From assembly GCF_003071065.1 (NCBI RefSeq), contig NZ_QCXX01000008.1:1-64000 (forward strand): 64,000 nucleotides of DNA, read 5' to 3'. The position numbers were made by a program, and so were the translations under genes. This DNA is from Sphingobacterium athyrii. Lineage in GTDB: Bacteria; Bacteroidota; Bacteroidia; Sphingobacteriales; Sphingobacteriaceae. Below are positions 1-8,209 of the stretch, one piece after another. Positions within the stretch are counted from its first letter, which is position 1. The number at the start of each line of letters is the position of its first letter. A model generated the notes under the pieces. The model saw only the letters and a program-made list of their open reading frames with translations. It had not been told where the DNA came from and ran no database searches.

Positions 1-111
1 GAAGTTTTTTTTCTTTTTCTTTTTCCAATTTCTGCGCCTAACTCCCGTTAAACCCTTCTTTTTTCAGGATTCCTTCTTTCGAAGCAACCGTTCCTCCCTT
101 GCGGAGTGGTG

Positions 112-143
112 CAAAGATAGGGAGTTTATTAACAAACTTCCAA
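112..143 (-). promoter_or_regulatory. Strong rRNA-like promoter firing leftward out of the window
   Basis: Reading the minus strand there is a TTG at 143-141, a 21-bp spacer, and TATCTTTG at 119-112, an excellent match to the Bacteroidota sigma-A consensus. The transcript would run to the left edge through an A-rich leader containing GAAAAAAAACTTC. Leaders of this kind precede 16S rRNA in Sphingobacteriaceae, so an rRNA operon starting left of position 1 is inferred. No rRNA sequence itself is present here. Confidence 0.55.
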
Positions 144-277
144 GCCTTTTGTTCTTATTTATTTCATTTTACCCCTAACTCGCTGTAACGGTGGCTGATT
201 GTTTTTCCGCAGGAGGCCTTTCCGCACCCCGAAAATTTCCATTCAATCGCCTATGGGAAACATTAATCATAACTCAA

Positions 278-418
278 GGACAAGTTATGCTTTTAGTTAG
301 GGTTTAGTTAGGGTTTGTTTAGGTTTAATTTAGGTTTTCATTAGGTAAAAACTAAACTAAATCTAATGGATTGCTAACTTAAATCTAACTTATTGCTAAA
401 TTAAAATCGAACTTGTCC
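278..418. repeat. 141-bp inverted-repeat element with TTAGGG-like units
   Basis: The element is bounded by the 9-bp inverted repeat GGACAAGTT (278-286) and AACTTGTCC (410-418). The left half is five G-rich 10-11 bp units of the type TTTAGTTAGGG (292-345). The right half is C/A-rich and holds two 22-bp direct repeats starting AAATCTAA (359-380 and 381-402, 18 of 22 identical). The two halves are partly complementary, so a long imperfect hairpin is possible. No protein-coding content is seen. Function is unknown. Confidence 0.6.
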
Positions 419-711
419 ATAAATAAGGGTAAAAATGGGGCGATCATAAACAGTATTTGTGATTTTAGGGCTTGTGATCTACCAGGATAAGCAATTAGAT
501 AAAGTATGATCAGCCATTATATCGACAGAGTCCAAGAATCAAAAGGAATATAACGGCGGCCAATCCTTGTTATACCCATCTATATTACTTGGGCATCTGA
601 ACGAAAATTCTTTTAAGAAAACAAATAGCTTTCCCACCCGGGAGATAAATGGGATTCAATCAGAGGAAAACACTAAATATATGGAGAATGAATTTATTAA
701 AAACAGAATAA

Positions 712-760
712 ACGTGGCGCAGCCATCGTCTTTTTCTCAAAAACGATGGCTGCGCCACGT
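712..760. repeat. Perfect 18-bp stem hairpin
   Basis: ACGTGGCGCAGCCATCGT (712-729) is followed 13 nt later by its exact reverse complement (743-760), and the loop itself contains T5/A5, which can extend the stem. It is far GC-richer than its surroundings. There is no U-tract after either arm, so it is not a classical intrinsic terminator. It lies about 110 bp beyond the gcdH stop codon and could be a processing or termination structure, a REP-like element or a small RNA remnant. Confidence 0.55.
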
Positions 761-869
761 GAATTAAATACTATATCAGAGCCAACAACACGAAATCTTA
801 AACAAAACATCATGTTGTTATCATCAATTTGAACAATATGATGTCCCCCTATTTGATTTGCATTCAGAT

Positions 870-2042
870 TTAAGAAAATGCATTAAGCCCTGTGATATCC
901 TGGCCAGTAATCAATAAATGAATATCGTGAGTTCCTTCATACGTAATAACAGACTCAAGATTCATCATATGTCTCATTATTGGAAAATCTCCAACAATGC
1001 CCATTCCTCCCAAGATCTGTCGGGATTCACGCGCAATCTGTAAAGCCATATGCACATTATTCCTTTTGGCCATCGAAATCTGTTGTGGAGTTGCCTTACC
1101 TTCGTTTTTCAAGACACCCAAGCGCCACGACAATAATTGCGCTTTTGTAATTTCTGTCAGAAATTCGGCTAATTTCTTCTGTTGTAATTGGAATCCACCA
1201 ATTGGTCGGTCAAATTGCTCCCGTTCTAAAGCATATTGAACAGCAGTTTCATAACAGTCGATCGCTGCGCCTATCACGCCCCAAGATATTCCATACCGTG
1301 CTGAATTCAAACAAGACAGCGGCCCACGCATTGAGCTTACCTCAGGTAATACATTTTCCGCGGGAATAAAAACATCATGAAAAACCAACTCACCCGTTTT
1401 AGAGGCCCTTAACGACCACTTATGTAATGTTTCCGGCGTTTCGAAACCATCCATTCCACGCTCAACAATTACCCCCCGTACTTTTCCAGCCTCATCGCGT
1501 GCCCAGACCACGGCAAGATCGCATATCGGCGAATTTGTGATCCACATCTTTGCTCCATTTAATAGAAAACCACCGTTCTTAGCGGTCAGTCGTGTTTCCA
1601 TACCTCCCGGATCAGATCCATGATTCGGCTCGGTCAAACCAAAGGATCCTATAAGCTCACCCGAAGCAAGTCGCGGCAGATATTTCCGTCGTTGCTCCTC
1701 ACTACCATAGGTATATATCGGATACATCACCAAAGAAGATTGCACCGAGGCAGCCGAACGGACAGCAGAATCACCAGCCTCCAATTCCTGCATGATCAAA
1801 CCATAAGAAATCTGATCCAATCCGGCACCACCATACTCTACAGGAATATAGGGCCCTAAAGCCCCTATTGCACCAAGTTTAGGCATTAACCCCGGTATTG
1901 CCTGATGTGCCTGTGCCGCATCTTCTATGACAGGTTTTATTTCTGACCGGACAAAATCACGCACGGCACCACGAACAAGCTTTTGCTCCTCGGATAACAG
2001 GTCATCTACTTGAAAATAATCAACATTTATTTGTTTCATCAT
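870..2042 (-). CDS. gcdH: Glutaryl-CoA dehydrogenase (acyl-CoA dehydrogenase family)
   Basis: This FAD enzyme oxidises and decarboxylates glutaryl-CoA to crotonyl-CoA, late in lysine and tryptophan breakdown. At 390 aa it has the normal family length. Glu369 in YEGTHD is the expected catalytic base. Arg95 in the stretch VRSAASVQSSLVM matches the arginine that binds the free glutaryl carboxylate, which separates GcdH from general acyl-CoA dehydrogenases. The C-terminal IHLLITGQDITGLNAF is also typical. The gene is divergent from the aminoadipate-semialdehyde dehydrogenase and lysine aminotransferase genes, so all three fit one lysine pathway. Translation starts at 2042 or at the adjacent Met at 2039. 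Confidence 0.92.
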   Translation of the reverse strand: MMKQINVDYFQVDDLLSEEQKLVRGAVRDFVRSEIKPVIEDAAQAHQAIPGLMPKLGAIGALGPYIPVEYGGAGLDQISYGLIMQELEAGDSAVRSAASVQSSLVMYPIYTYGSEEQRRKYLPRLASGELIGSFGLTEPNHGSDPGGMETRLTAKNGGFLLNGAKMWITNSPICDLAVVWARDEAGKVRGVIVERGMDGFETPETLHKWSLRASKTGELVFHDVFIPAENVLPEVSSMRGPLSCLNSARYGISWGVIGAAIDCYETAVQYALEREQFDRPIGGFQLQQKKLAEFLTEITKAQLLSWRLGVLKNEGKATPQQISMAKRNNVHMALQIARESRQILGGMGIVGDFPIMRHMMNLESVITYEGTHDIHLLITGQDITGLNAFS

Positions 2043-2064
2043 CGTATAGTCTACATTAGCTTAT

Positions 2065-2096
2065 CTAAGATAATAAAATATTTTCAAACTGAACAA
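2065..2096 (-). promoter_or_regulatory. gcdH promoter
   Basis: On the minus strand TTG (2096-2094) and TATCTTAG (2072-2065) are separated by 21 bp, one mismatch from the Bacteroidota TAnnTTTG box. It sits about 25 nt upstream of the gcdH start, back to back with the promoter of the divergent lysine genes. Confidence 0.5.
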
Positions 2097-2110
2097 TATT
2101 CATTCAAAAC

Positions 2111-2141
2111 TTGTTTAACAGAATTTTATTCCTTACATTTA
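2111..2141 (+). promoter_or_regulatory. Promoter of the amaB-lat operon
   Basis: TTG (2111-2113), a 20-bp spacer and TACATTTA (2134-2141) match the Bacteroidota consensus with one mismatch. The start codon follows 28 nt downstream. Only about 15 bp separate this promoter from the oppositely directed gcdH promoter, so one regulator bound between them could control both. Confidence 0.5.
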
Positions 2142-2169
2142 ACATAATACACGAATAAAATAAACCATT

Positions 2170-3699
2170 ATGATAAAAAAGGAACTTAAAATACTTGGCA
2201 TAACCTCCCTGAATTTAGGCTCGTCAACAGGCGAGAACTGGTTTTCTGGAGGCGAAGCATTCGAATCCTTATCTCCAGTCGACGGAAAACTCATTGCGAA
2301 AGTATCAGGGAGCAGCCAAAAAGATTATGAAACCATTATCGATACAGCCGAAAACACATTCAAAGAATGGCGACTTATCCCCGCTCCAAAGAGAGGAGAC
2401 ATTATCCGTCAATTAGGCGATAAATTACGAGAATTGAAACCGACACTCGGAAAATTAGTCTCCTATGAAATGGGTAAATCTTACCAGGAAGGCATGGGGG
2501 AAGTACAAGAAATGATCGACATTTGTGATTTTGCCCTTGGTTTATCCAGACAGCTCTACGGAAATACTATCCATTCCGAACGTCCGGGCCATCGCATGTA
2601 TGACCAATATCATCCACTGGGCGTCGTCGGAATTATTACTGCATTTAATTTCCCCGTTGCCGTATGGGCATGGAATACGGCCATCGCTTTGGTTTGCGGA
2701 AACACAGTGGTATGGAAGCCCAGTGAGAAAACACCACTATGTGCGATCGCCTGTCAGAAAATATTAGCTGATATCCTTCACAATAACGGATTACCAGAAG
2801 GTATCTCCAATCTGGTCATGGGTGATAAAGAAGTCGGTGAATGGCTTGCTGCTGACAGCCGCATTGCCTTAATTTCAGCAACTGGATCAACAAGAATGGG
2901 AAAAGAGGTCGCTGTTACTGTTGCGCAGCGTTTAGGCAAAACGCTGCTGGAACTCGGCGGTAACAACGCAATTATTGTTACTCCCAATGCCGATCTCAAC
3001 ATGACGATCATCGGTGCCGTATTTGGTGCCGTAGGTACCGCGGGACAACGTTGCACCAGCACACGAAGACTTATTATCCATGAAAGTATATATGACAAAG
3101 TAAAGAAACAACTGACCAAAGCTTATGGACAACTAAAAATTGGTGACCCTTTGGACACCAAAAATCATGTAGGACCATTGATCGACAAAGCCGCCGTAAA
3201 ATCATATTTAAACGCACTGGACAAAATTAAAACACAAGGAGGAAAGCTTCTCATTAAGGGAAAAGTACTGGAGGGAAAAGGTTATGAAAGCGGCTGCTAT
3301 GTGCAGCCCGTTATTGCGGAAGTTGAAAATCACTATGAAATCGTACAGCATGAAACCTTCGCCCCAATTTTATACTTAATAAAATATCAGGGTAACATAA
3401 GCGATGCGATTGCCCTCCAAAATGGCGTTACTCAAGGGCTATCCTCGGCCGTCATGACAAACAACCTGAGAGAAGCTGAACTATTTCTCAGTGCTGCCGG
3501 ATCGGATTGCGGCATCGCAAACGTCAATATCGGTACCTCAGGCGCAGAAATCGGTGGAGCATTTGGCGGAGAAAAAGATACTGGAGGAGGTAGAGAATCC
3601 GGCTCTGATGCATGGAAAGCATATATGCGTCGCCAGACGAATACCATTAATTATACGACAGACTTACCATTAGCACAGGGTATAAAATTCGATTTATAA
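2170..3699 (+). CDS. amaB: Aldehyde dehydrogenase family 7, probable L-2-aminoadipate-6-semialdehyde dehydrogenase
   Basis: This NAD-dependent aldehyde dehydrogenase resembles antiquitin (ALDH7A1), which oxidises 2-aminoadipate semialdehyde to 2-aminoadipate. The protein has 509 aa, the usual ALDH7 length. The catalytic pair is visible: Glu261 in LELGGNN and Cys295 in GQRCTSTRR. Only 19 nt separate it from the downstream lysine 6-aminotransferase, which makes exactly this aldehyde, so the substrate assignment rests on both family and context. The symbol is by analogy with Pseudomonas amaB. Confidence 0.85.
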   Translation: MIKKELKILGITSLNLGSSTGENWFSGGEAFESLSPVDGKLIAKVSGSSQKDYETIIDTAENTFKEWRLIPAPKRGDIIRQLGDKLRELKPTLGKLVSYEMGKSYQEGMGEVQEMIDICDFALGLSRQLYGNTIHSERPGHRMYDQYHPLGVVGIITAFNFPVAVWAWNTAIALVCGNTVVWKPSEKTPLCAIACQKILADILHNNGLPEGISNLVMGDKEVGEWLAADSRIALISATGSTRMGKEVAVTVAQRLGKTLLELGGNNAIIVTPNADLNMTIIGAVFGAVGTAGQRCTSTRRLIIHESIYDKVKKQLTKAYGQLKIGDPLDTKNHVGPLIDKAAVKSYLNALDKIKTQGGKLLIKGKVLEGKGYESGCYVQPVIAEVENHYEIVQHETFAPILYLIKYQGNISDAIALQNGVTQGLSSAVMTNNLREAELFLSAAGSDCGIANVNIGTSGAEIGGAFGGEKDTGGGRESGSDAWKAYMRRQTNTINYTTDLPLAQGIKFDL

Positions 3700-3718
3700 A
3701 CCATTCAGATTCGAAAAT

Positions 3719-5005
3719 ATGAGCAACGTACATGAAAGACTAAGTAAACATATATTGGCGGACGGATTTCCACTGGTCATGGATATGGAAAAATCGCACG
3801 GCTCTTATGTTGTCGATGAAAATGGAGATGAATATTTGGATATGTTTAGCATGTTTGCCTCCATGGCTGTTGGCTACAACCATCCTCATTTAATTAAACA
3901 TCGCGATTTTCTCGGCAAAATGGCAGTCAACAAGCCAGCAATGTCAGATATCTACCCAAAAGAATTTGCAGATTTTGTGGATACCTTCGACCGTGTGGCC
4001 ATACCCAAAGAACTCGCTTACACATTCTTCATCTCGGGTGGAACATTGGCTGTGGAAAACGCCTTAAAAGCAGCATTTGACTGGAAAACAAGACTTAATT
4101 TCGCACAAGGGATACAAAAAGAAGCCAGCCAGGTCATCCATTTTAAACAGGCTTTTCATGGTCGATCAGGCTATACGCTTTCCCTAACAAACACACAGGA
4201 TCCCAGGAAGTATATGTATTTTCCAAAGTTTAACTGGCCTCGGATAATTAATCCCAAGCTTACCTACCCTTTAACACCGGAGCGCATAAGCCAAACAGTA
4301 AACCTGGAAGAAAAAGCAATCGCCGAGATCAATCAAGCTATTGAGAACAATCCCAATGATATTGCATGCATTATCATTGAACCCATACAAGGTGAGGGGG
4401 GTGACAATCACTTCCGGAAAGAATTCTTTCAACAACTGCGTCAGATCTGCGATGAAAATGAAGTGCTGCTCATCTTTGACGAAGTACAGACAGGCTTGGG
4501 TATTACTGGAAAAATGTGGGCTTATCAACATTACGACGTTATACCTGATGTCCTGGCTTTTGGCAAAAAGGCTCAAGTCTGCGGGATATTGGCGAATAAG
4601 GAAAAATTTGATCAGGTCGAGCATCATGTATTCAAAGAATCCAGCCGGATCAACTCAACCTTCGGTGGAGATTTTGTAGACATGCTCCGTTTTAAATTAA
4701 TTTTGGAAGTCATTGAACAGGAGAATCTATTGGCAAATGCCGCCGAAAAGGGAATATATCTTAAAAATAAGCTGCAGGAACTGATAAACGATAAACCGCA
4801 GCTCAGTAACTTAAGGGGGGAAGGCTTATTTGTTGCGCTGGATTTTGATACTGCAGATTCCCGTAACGAATTTATCAAACGGGCTTATGCCAATAAATTG
4901 ATTATGTTGGGCTGTGGCGAGAAAAGTATCCGCTTCAGACCGCACCTTAATGTCAGTAAGCAAGATATCGACAAAACAATAGCGATCATTGAAAACAGCC
5001 TATAA
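3719..5005 (+). CDS. lat: L-lysine 6-transaminase
   Basis: A PLP-dependent class III aminotransferase that moves the epsilon-amino group of lysine to 2-oxoglutarate, giving 2-aminoadipate 6-semialdehyde. The 428-aa protein has the class III core: ISGGTLAVENALK for the PLP phosphate, IIIEPIQGEGGDNHF, Asp254 in IFDEVQTG, and the Schiff-base lysine in FGKKAQVCG (Lys283), a signature close to mycobacterial LAT rather than ornithine or GABA aminotransferases. It is second in the operon after amaB. With gcdH it outlines a Lys to aminoadipate to glutaryl-CoA route, although the 2-aminoadipate and 2-oxoadipate steps are not encoded here. Confidence 0.9.
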   Translation: MSNVHERLSKHILADGFPLVMDMEKSHGSYVVDENGDEYLDMFSMFASMAVGYNHPHLIKHRDFLGKMAVNKPAMSDIYPKEFADFVDTFDRVAIPKELAYTFFISGGTLAVENALKAAFDWKTRLNFAQGIQKEASQVIHFKQAFHGRSGYTLSLTNTQDPRKYMYFPKFNWPRIINPKLTYPLTPERISQTVNLEEKAIAEINQAIENNPNDIACIIIEPIQGEGGDNHFRKEFFQQLRQICDENEVLLIFDEVQTGLGITGKMWAYQHYDVIPDVLAFGKKAQVCGILANKEKFDQVEHHVFKESSRINSTFGGDFVDMLRFKLILEVIEQENLLANAAEKGIYLKNKLQELINDKPQLSNLRGEGLFVALDFDTADSRNEFIKRAYANKLIMLGCGEKSIRFRPHLNVSKQDIDKTIAIIENSL

Positions 5006-5009
5006 GACA

Positions 5010-5056
5010 AAATGCAGTATTGCCGAGGATTATCCCCCTAACAATACTGCATTTTT
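5010..5056 (+). terminator. Intrinsic terminator of amaB-lat
   Basis: A 13-bp stem, AAATGCAGTATTG (5010-5022) paired with 5042-5054, ends in a run of five Ts, just after the lat stop codon. Confidence 0.8.
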
Positions 5057-5076
5057 GAACGGAATGTCTCAGATCA

Positions 5077-5871
5077 CTAGTTCCTACACACATTTGGACG
5101 ATCTATGTCGACCAGTTCTGAGATCCCATATTCGTCAAAACGATCCAATAAAGCGTCTGTTCCTTCTTCCAGTTTGAAATCCATTTCTTCCTTGTAGACC
5201 GGAATCATCGCATAGAAATTGATGATATTACCATCCTTCGTTTGAAGTTCCAAAAATTCCTCATCAAAACTCAACATAGGAGGCAATAAAAGCATACAAC
5301 CAAAACCGGTATTTGCTATTTCCTCAGCTTCCATCCCGTTAGGGATCGTGTGCCCATAGCCTAACCAGGTTTTATACTCATGCGGAAAACGTGCGAGTCT
5401 CTTCAAAAAATAGACCGGCCAATAATTGTTATCATCCTGAAACTCCTCCTCACCTATCTTCCAGTCCGCAGGAAGGACAACCATCAATTCGGCACGTTCA
5501 TAAGCTTGCTTATCGTCTATTTCATCCGGAACACTCATCGGCAGGTCACTCATACCGGATGTTACCAAGATATTGTACGGATAATTCGCGCTAGGTTTGA
5601 TCCAATGCACATCAATATGCACCAACTCAGATATAATTTCGTGAAAAACCCAATCTGGCTCAGCGATGTATTTCGCCAGATGCTCTTCAATCTCTTCCAA
5701 ATAAACACATTGTACCTCGGGGAATAGGTCTTTTGGATCTTTTTCCTCAGGTTGATTTTCATAACGATACACAGTCGAACCCCCGGCGGTAATTTCAACA
5801 TCTTTCTTTCCAGTGGAGGATTCATCCTCTTCCCCACTCATAATTTTTTTGACTTTATCCCAAAATGACAT
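5077..5871 (-). CDS. Suppressor-of-fused (SUFU) domain protein
   Basis: The 264-aa protein has a short charged N-terminus (about residues 1-50), then a SUFU-like region with VHIDVHWIKPSANYPYNILVTSGMSDLPM and AELMVVLPADW, the conserved strands of this family, and FGCMLLLPPM later on. There is no signal peptide, so it is probably cytoplasmic. In bacteria SUFU-domain proteins are often predicted immunity proteins against polymorphic toxins, but no toxin gene is adjacent here, so that role is not supported by context. It probably forms its own transcript. Confidence 0.75.
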   Translation of the reverse strand: MSFWDKVKKIMSGEEDESSTGKKDVEITAGGSTVYRYENQPEEKDPKDLFPEVQCVYLEEIEEHLAKYIAEPDWVFHEIISELVHIDVHWIKPSANYPYNILVTSGMSDLPMSVPDEIDDKQAYERAELMVVLPADWKIGEEEFQDDNNYWPVYFLKRLARFPHEYKTWLGYGHTIPNGMEAEEIANTGFGCMLLLPPMLSFDEEFLELQTKDGNIINFYAMIPVYKEEMDFKLEEGTDALLDRFDEYGISELVDIDRPNVCRN

Positions 5872-5918
5872 ACTATGCGAATAAATGGTTAAATTTTCAG
5901 ATTACAGCTTGTATTTAT

Positions 5919-6368
5919 TTATTCAATAACAGCAACTACAGGTTGCCTAAATCTTGTTTTGACCGGCTTTCCTTTGACTAAGGCTGGCATCCATTGCGGT
6001 GATTTGCGCATTGTTGACAGTACTGCTTTAGCAAATTCAGGACTTATCTTTTCTGGATTCTCAATTTCGATATTACAAATCGCGCCATCCTCACAAACGA
6101 TAAAATTAAGAATCGCTGTTTGCTTGGAGCCATATTTTACATAGGCAATGCTATCCATAGCAACTGCTGTACGCGTTAGATCGAGGTTATTTTGTAAGAA
6201 CTTTGACCATGCCGTTATCCCGCCCTTAAAATAAGGAAAATCATCCACATTTTGAACTAGACTATCTGTAGGAATGTTACGAACAACGCCAGTCTGTGCC
6301 TTTGAGACCAAACAAACGATAAAAAATAGGACTGATAAAACAGTCATTTTAAAATTTGGTGAATACAT
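5919..6368 (-). CDS. Secreted TonB C-terminal-like domain protein
   Basis: A 149-aa protein with an N-terminal hydrophobic segment (about residues 8-24, ending in SKA) that looks like a signal peptide. The remainder resembles the TonB C-terminal fold of energy-transducer proteins: ILNFIVCEDGAICNIEIENPE, then a helix EFAKAVLSTMRKSPQWMPALVKGKPVKTRF. It has no long proline-rich periplasm-spanning region, so it is unlikely to be a working TonB. Such short domain proteins are common in Bacteroidota and their role is unknown. Cys in the mature part may form a disulfide (IVCEDGAIC). Confidence 0.65.
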   Translation of the reverse strand: MYSPNFKMTVLSVLFFIVCLVSKAQTGVVRNIPTDSLVQNVDDFPYFKGGITAWSKFLQNNLDLTRTAVAMDSIAYVKYGSKQTAILNFIVCEDGAICNIEIENPEKISPEFAKAVLSTMRKSPQWMPALVKGKPVKTRFRQPVVAVIE

Positions 6369-6440
6369 ACCTGATCTTATCCATAATCATACCATTTTAA
6401 CGCGTATTTGGAACAACTTATTACCCTACTTTCTTCAGAT

Positions 6441-7424
6441 TTAATTTAGCGGCATATCAACATCCCCGATAAAAGCACCTTGATCATCCAGCAAAAAGCT
6501 AATTGGTTGTTCTGGATTTTTGATAATTTCAAATAAGGTCAGCCCCCAAGGCTTCCAGAAGTTTTCCAATACCTGCCCATACGTCTTGTTCTGCCAATGA
6601 TCAAATATTGGTTTCATCGACATATCTGCTAAAGGCATTGGTTCAACATAAACTTTCTGCGGTGTATTTAAATAGGTATAATCGGGTAAACGATTGAATA
6701 AATAAGCTGAATAGAAATAGCGGGCACATAATTCTTCAAACTGTATCGGGTGAAGCTTTTTGCCAGCAATCACTTTCAGTATGTCTTCGTGATAGATATT
6801 GTTTGTCGCATTATCCTGAAGGCAAGCAATGACCGCAAAGTCTTTCATTCGAATCGAAAAAATCAGGGTATTTATTTCATCACGATACATGAAGGTATCC
6901 GGTGCATTTTCTACGGGTACAACAACGAGGGAAAATGGGAATGTATTTTCAAATTCCATTGGAACAACCAACGACTGCAACATGGCATGCAGGTTGGTAA
7001 AACGCTGCGCCAAAGCCTGTGAAAAATTCATGTCCTCACCTGAGGCTTTCTGTTGGCGGATTCCTGCAAGAATTTCGTTATAAACAACTCCATAAATGAT
7101 CTTTGTCATCCATTGAAAAAGTAGCAAAGGATCCAATTGGCGGACCGCTTCATAGCCTTGCTCGAATGATTGCTCAACGGCACGTTCCATCTGCTCTATT
7201 GCTTCAGCAGCAAGGATAGAACATGGAAGTTTTAAGGACTTATAGGTCACTAAATTCTCATCCAACATTTTGAAGGGCTTATCTTCCAATTGAAAAGATT
7301 TCATCATCCAGACAGGAAAGACATGGATACTCTCCTCCTCAGACTGAAGTTGATTGCCCGTTAAAAAACAAATAGCCGGATCAAACTGAAATTGTTTGAA
7401 TGGATTATACAAAGTTGTTGCCAT
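6441..7424 (-). CDS. Conserved hypothetical protein
   Basis: I do not recognise a named family. The protein from Met at 7424 (MATTLYNPF) has 327 aa; a GTG 36 nt further upstream would add 12 residues that read like untranslated leader, so I prefer the ATG. It has no signal peptide or membrane segment and looks like a soluble globular protein. The N-terminus carries FDPAICFLTG, which resembles the start of some HNH/zinc-ribbon-like proteins, but the other cysteines are missing. It stands alone between a TonB-like protein and a divergent DoxX gene. Confidence 0.6.
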   Translation of the reverse strand: MATTLYNPFKQFQFDPAICFLTGNQLQSEEESIHVFPVWMMKSFQLEDKPFKMLDENLVTYKSLKLPCSILAAEAIEQMERAVEQSFEQGYEAVRQLDPLLLFQWMTKIIYGVVYNEILAGIRQQKASGEDMNFSQALAQRFTNLHAMLQSLVVPMEFENTFPFSLVVVPVENAPDTFMYRDEINTLIFSIRMKDFAVIACLQDNATNNIYHEDILKVIAGKKLHPIQFEELCARYFYSAYLFNRLPDYTYLNTPQKVYVEPMPLADMSMKPIFDHWQNKTYGQVLENFWKPWGLTLFEIIKNPEQPISFLLDDQGAFIGDVDMPLN

Positions 7425-7565
7425 AATGCCAGCAAAGTTAATACAAATCAAAAAGGACACAAGAAAAGGAAAACCTTATTACGATATGGTGACTTGCAGG
7501 TCCAAGACTTTAAATTAATTTATGGAAACTGACAATGAAAAGAATCTTATTATAAACACTAAATT

Positions 7566-8177
7566 ATGGAAACAACAAAAGAGGAAAAATTCCAAACACT
7601 TCTTGTCTTGTCCATCAGGATATTGTTAGCACTCATTTTTCTAAGTTACGGAATGAGCAAAATCTCTGGTGGACAATTTGGAGGTTTAACCGAAGCCGAA
7701 CTCAATACCCCCATAAAAGATTTGAGCTTATTCAAAATCGGCTGGTACCTTTTTGACCACCAACCATTCAAAGCTTTCATTGGAATTTCACAGGTCATGG
7801 CCGCCGCATTCCTGTTGTTCAACCGTACAGTTATTTTGGGGCTACTGATGCTCATACCTATTATTTTCAATATTTTAGTAATCGATCTGACCATTATGGG
7901 TTATGGTCTCAAAGTGGGTTTCTTTTTCAGGTTGACAGGCTATCTATTTTATATAGCATTACTACTTTTTTATTACAAGCAATTCACTTTCCCTGCTCTT
8001 CGATCGATAACGCAGACACATTCCACGCCCACTAATCTCAAAAATAAATGGACTTATCTGTGGATTCTATTAATTATTCCTTTACTAGAGATTATTCCCG
8101 CAGCGCCCAAGATGCTATTTCTGATAGCAACGCATCCGAAAGAAGTTTGGGTACAAATCATGCACTGGTTTACGTGA
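7566..8177 (+). CDS. DoxX-like integral membrane protein
   Basis: A 203-aa inner-membrane protein with about five hydrophobic helices (near residues 14-30, 65-85, 90-112, 118-140 and 160-180). The opening ILLALIFLSYGMSKISGGQFGG matches the first helix of DoxX-family proteins, which are related to the small subunit of thiosulfate:quinone oxidoreductase. The true substrate is unknown. It has its own transcript, convergent with topB, whose stop lies 32 nt away. Confidence 0.7.
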   Translation: METTKEEKFQTLLVLSIRILLALIFLSYGMSKISGGQFGGLTEAELNTPIKDLSLFKIGWYLFDHQPFKAFIGISQVMAAAFLLFNRTVILGLLMLIPIIFNILVIDLTIMGYGLKVGFFFRLTGYLFYIALLLFYYKQFTFPALRSITQTHSTPTNLKNKWTYLWILLIIPLLEIIPAAPKMLFLIATHPKEVWVQIMHWFT

Positions 8178-8209
8178 CAACTGCGATTCCAGTGTTGGCT
8201 GATTTCAGC

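Noticed and set aside
567..767. 66-aa ORF on plus in the left gap
   Set aside because: Its 3' third is the perfect hairpin at 712-760, so the amino acids there follow from the palindrome; no family resemblance and no promoter fit.
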